From contig JANNMJ010000241.1 in NCBI GenBank assembly GCA_031397815.1, forward strand, positions 1 through 62,089: a DNA stretch of 62,089 bases, read 5' to 3'. Below the pieces are notes generated by a model, which searched no databases, was not told where the DNA came from, and saw only the letters and a list, made by a program, of their open reading frames with translations. Below, piece by piece: positions 60,532-62,089 of the stretch; the first letter of the stretch is position 1, and each line of letters begins with the position of its first letter. The translations under genes were made by a program, and so were the position numbers. This DNA is from JANNMJ01 sp031397815. GTDB taxonomy: Bacteria > Bacteroidota > Bacteroidia > Cytophagales > Hymenobacteraceae.

Positions 60532-60838
60532 ATGCCAAAGCGGTCGAAAGCGAAAAAAAAATATCAGCCCACAGTTCGCGGAATGCTTCAAGCTATCTCA
60601 CACGAACGACGTGTTTTCGCTGCCGAACAACCTGATATCACTGCTGAACTGCATCAGGGTACAAAATGCACATTTTAGCCGCTTTAGCTCTGATAACGCG
60701 CAGCTACCCGGCCTGAATAACTTCGCAAGCACAAGATTCGAGCAGCTCGAATCCCTGCTGTTTTTCGCCGAATATTCGTTTTCTGTCGACTTCCCGATTT
60801 TGGCTAAACCGCCTGAGTCAGAAGCTGCGGAAGATTAG
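60532..60838 (+). pseudogene. Small ORF interrupted at a poly-A(9) run
   Basis: As sequenced, ATG at 60532 opens a 48-residue frame MPKRSKAKKKYQPTVRG ending at 60678. The run of nine A early in it (about 60553-60561) is slippery. Removing one A would give 101 residues that continue through an open, protein-like frame, SFSVDFPILAKPPESEAAED at its end. It could be a phase-variable gene in the OFF state, a sequencing slip or a pseudogene. No family is recognised. A GTG at 60611 also opens the second frame. Confidence 0.35.
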
Positions 60839-60889
60839 AATCGAGTGAAGTTTTTCGGCCTTTCTTCTACTATTTTTTGGCATTATTCC

Positions 60890-62089
60890 GTGCATCCTGT
60901 TCCGGCACCTGAAGAAGTTAAACCGCTGATGGCCGCCCTGCGACTCGACTCCACCGACAGCCGTCTGTGGCTGAGGCTGTGCTTAGCCCTCGCGCCCACT
61001 CAGCCGATGGCCGCGCTAGCCGCCGCCCAGCGCGCACTCGATACGTGCGATTACGAGCTGCGCGCCCACCCCGTCCACGACCCGCTCAGCCTCCGCGCCA
61101 CCCGCCGCCACACGCGTCTCCCGATTCGCGGAATTCTCATTGAGCTATTACTTCAGATGGGCTACAAGGGGGCCGCGAGTATCCATTTTCACATTTACCG
61201 CGAGAATTTCCTAAAAACGCCTACCCTCGTCGTCCCAATCCCAACGCCGCGCTTGACGAATTGGCTGGAATCGCCGTGGCTCGCCCACGCCAACCAAGCC
61301 GACGGCAGCAAGGATGACATGGATGATACCGACACTGACGACCACACTAACGACCACACTAACGACCACACTGACGACCACACTGACGACGACGCACAAG
61401 AGGAACACGGTGAGAGCATTGCTGTCAGGTATCATCAGTTCAACCTGGTGGCGGCGCAGCTACGGGTGTATAGTTGGCGGATGCTCATGACGAGTCCGCC
61501 GCGCCAGATACCGGCCGTGGTGGTTAGCCGTAAGCACGACCGCGTAAAGCTCGCTTTACTGCCGTGGGAGCACACGCAGGAAGTGCAGCGCGTGGTGCGG
61601 GCCTCGCAATTGGCGTTCCCCTCCCTAGCGGAAGTGCCGGCGGGCACCCCCATGCAGCTCCTCATCGGGCGGCTGACGCCGTTTAGTCTGCCGCGGGTAC
61701 TCGGAGCAGCGGCGCGCCCCAGCGGCACCCTCTGGGAACGGACGACGCTGGTCGCGGGGGTGGTATTTTGGGTGATGCCCGCCAAAAAAGGCGTACGCTC
61801 TATTCAGGAGGCGGGCGCCGTGGTGGTAGTCGGGCCAACGGCGAAGGACCGAATCTGGGTATCGATGGTGAAATTCGCTAAATTTAATCTGACCCCGCAA
61901 ATAGGCGATGCCGTCGAGCTACGGCTTCTGCAAGAGGCTAATTCTTTTGGCGGTGGTCTATTGCGGTGTGTTTTGACAATTGTGATTGTCAATTACGACC
62001 CTAATTCTGTTTTCGTGCATTTGGAGACATTTACTGAAGGAGCAGGACTTTCGTACCAGTACGCCGCATCGGTGGCGCAAGGAACAATT
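60890..62089 (+). CDS. Unrecognised protein, runs off the window
   Basis: An open frame of 400 codons starts at GTG (60890) and is still open at the last base. It begins MHPVPAPEEVKPLMAALRLD. The N-terminal part is helical with Leu/Arg/Ala content (DSRLWLRLCLALAPTQ, IRGILIELLLQMGYKGAAS). In the middle is an acidic tetrapeptide repeat DHTN/DHTD. The C-terminal part is beta-rich (QLRVYSWRMLMTSP, VAGVVFWVMPAKKGV, CVLTIVIVNYDPNS). No signal peptide or membrane segment was evident. I recognise no family. The base composition falls toward the end. Confidence 0.7.
   Translation, partial: MHPVPAPEEVKPLMAALRLDSTDSRLWLRLCLALAPTQPMAALAAAQRALDTCDYELRAHPVHDPLSLRATRRHTRLPIRGILIELLLQMGYKGAASIHFHIYRENFLKTPTLVVPIPTPRLTNWLESPWLAHANQADGSKDDMDDTDTDDHTNDHTNDHTDDHTDDDAQEEHGESIAVRYHQFNLVAAQLRVYSWRMLMTSPPRQIPAVVVSRKHDRVKLALLPWEHTQEVQRVVRASQLAFPSLAEVPAGTPMQLLIGRLTPFSLPRVLGAAARPSGTLWERTTLVAGVVFWVMPAKKGVRSIQEAGAVVVVGPTAKDRIWVSMVKFAKFNLTPQIGDAVELRLLQEANSFGGGLLRCVLTIVIVNYDPNSVFVHLETFTEGAGLSYQYAASVAQGTI
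61334..61390 (+). repeat. 12-bp in-frame tandem repeat in the terminal ORF
   Basis: Units of ACTAACGACCAC or ACTGACGACCAC recur about 4.75 times and encode DHTN and DHTD. The period keeps the frame, so copy-number change would alter the linker length, not the frame. Confidence 0.85.

Noticed and set aside
1..62089. tRNA or rRNA genes
   Set aside because: No cloverleaf with a GGTTCGAATCC-type arm and acceptor pairing was found by eye. A covariance search would be needed to exclude divergent ones.

Overview
The window reads as chromosomal DNA of a GC-rich Bacteroidota, most likely a Cytophagales relative of Hymenobacter. The evidence is six secreted or formerly secreted proteins with type IX secretion (T9SS) C-terminal sorting domains, a PorE-like OmpA protein, Bacteroidota-only families (DUF4296, DUF5694), a Kdo transferase implying LPS, and -7 boxes of the form TAnnTTTG or TAnnTTCG. 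No tRNA, rRNA, CRISPR array or prophage was recognised. The genus is an inference.

Layout. 1-2.8 kb: a TIG-repeat T9SS protein and a DUF5694 gene, both missing their 5' ends at one junction near 2410. 2.8-8.8 kb: a type III restriction-modification locus (res and mod, minus strand) split by a REP-associated tyrosine transposase. GTAG-type palindromes flank each gene, and a 21-bp satellite lies upstream. The mod gene carries a run of 13 G in frame just before its SAM-binding motif, the hallmark of a phase-variable methyltransferase, and its recognition region is AT-rich. 8.9-18.7 kb: secreted proteins, including two tandem lysyl-oxidase-like T9SS proteins and two beta-propeller-like T9SS paralogues. 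18.7-27.2 kb: housekeeping genes purE/purK, marC, hemE, a 2-Cys peroxiredoxin, waaA, rsgA and a cyclophilin. 27.3-30.5 kb: a large Ycf48/BNR-type T9SS protein. 30.8-38.7 kb: a MoxR-type AAA ATPase with its VWA partner, then a DUF58/BatD-like/BatA cluster. 39-43.2 kb: small envelope proteins, a SCO1 and cytochrome c operon, and two paralogous lipoproteins. 43.4-47.2 kb: bioB, bioF and citrate synthase. 47.3-52.9 kb: a Fic protein with a convergent VbhA-like antitoxin, a PorE-like protein, queE, folD and an AraC regulator. 53.2-55.4 kb: an aldehyde dehydrogenase and DUF779. 55.4-58.6 kb: mcrBC. 58.7 kb to the end: an OMPLA-like outer-membrane protein, small ORFs and an unrecognised protein running off the window.

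Functional themes. The window holds two restriction systems (type III and McrBC) and a Fic toxin module. It also holds an unusual density of structured palindromic repeats of at least five families lying between genes. The strongest lead is the type III locus, where a slippery tract, an exchanged recognition region, a RAYT/REP system and a satellite array occur together. Together they suggest a locus whose specificity and expression change often. Next in interest are the tail-to-tail Fic antitoxin and the unnamed lipoprotein family with a shared C-terminal motif.
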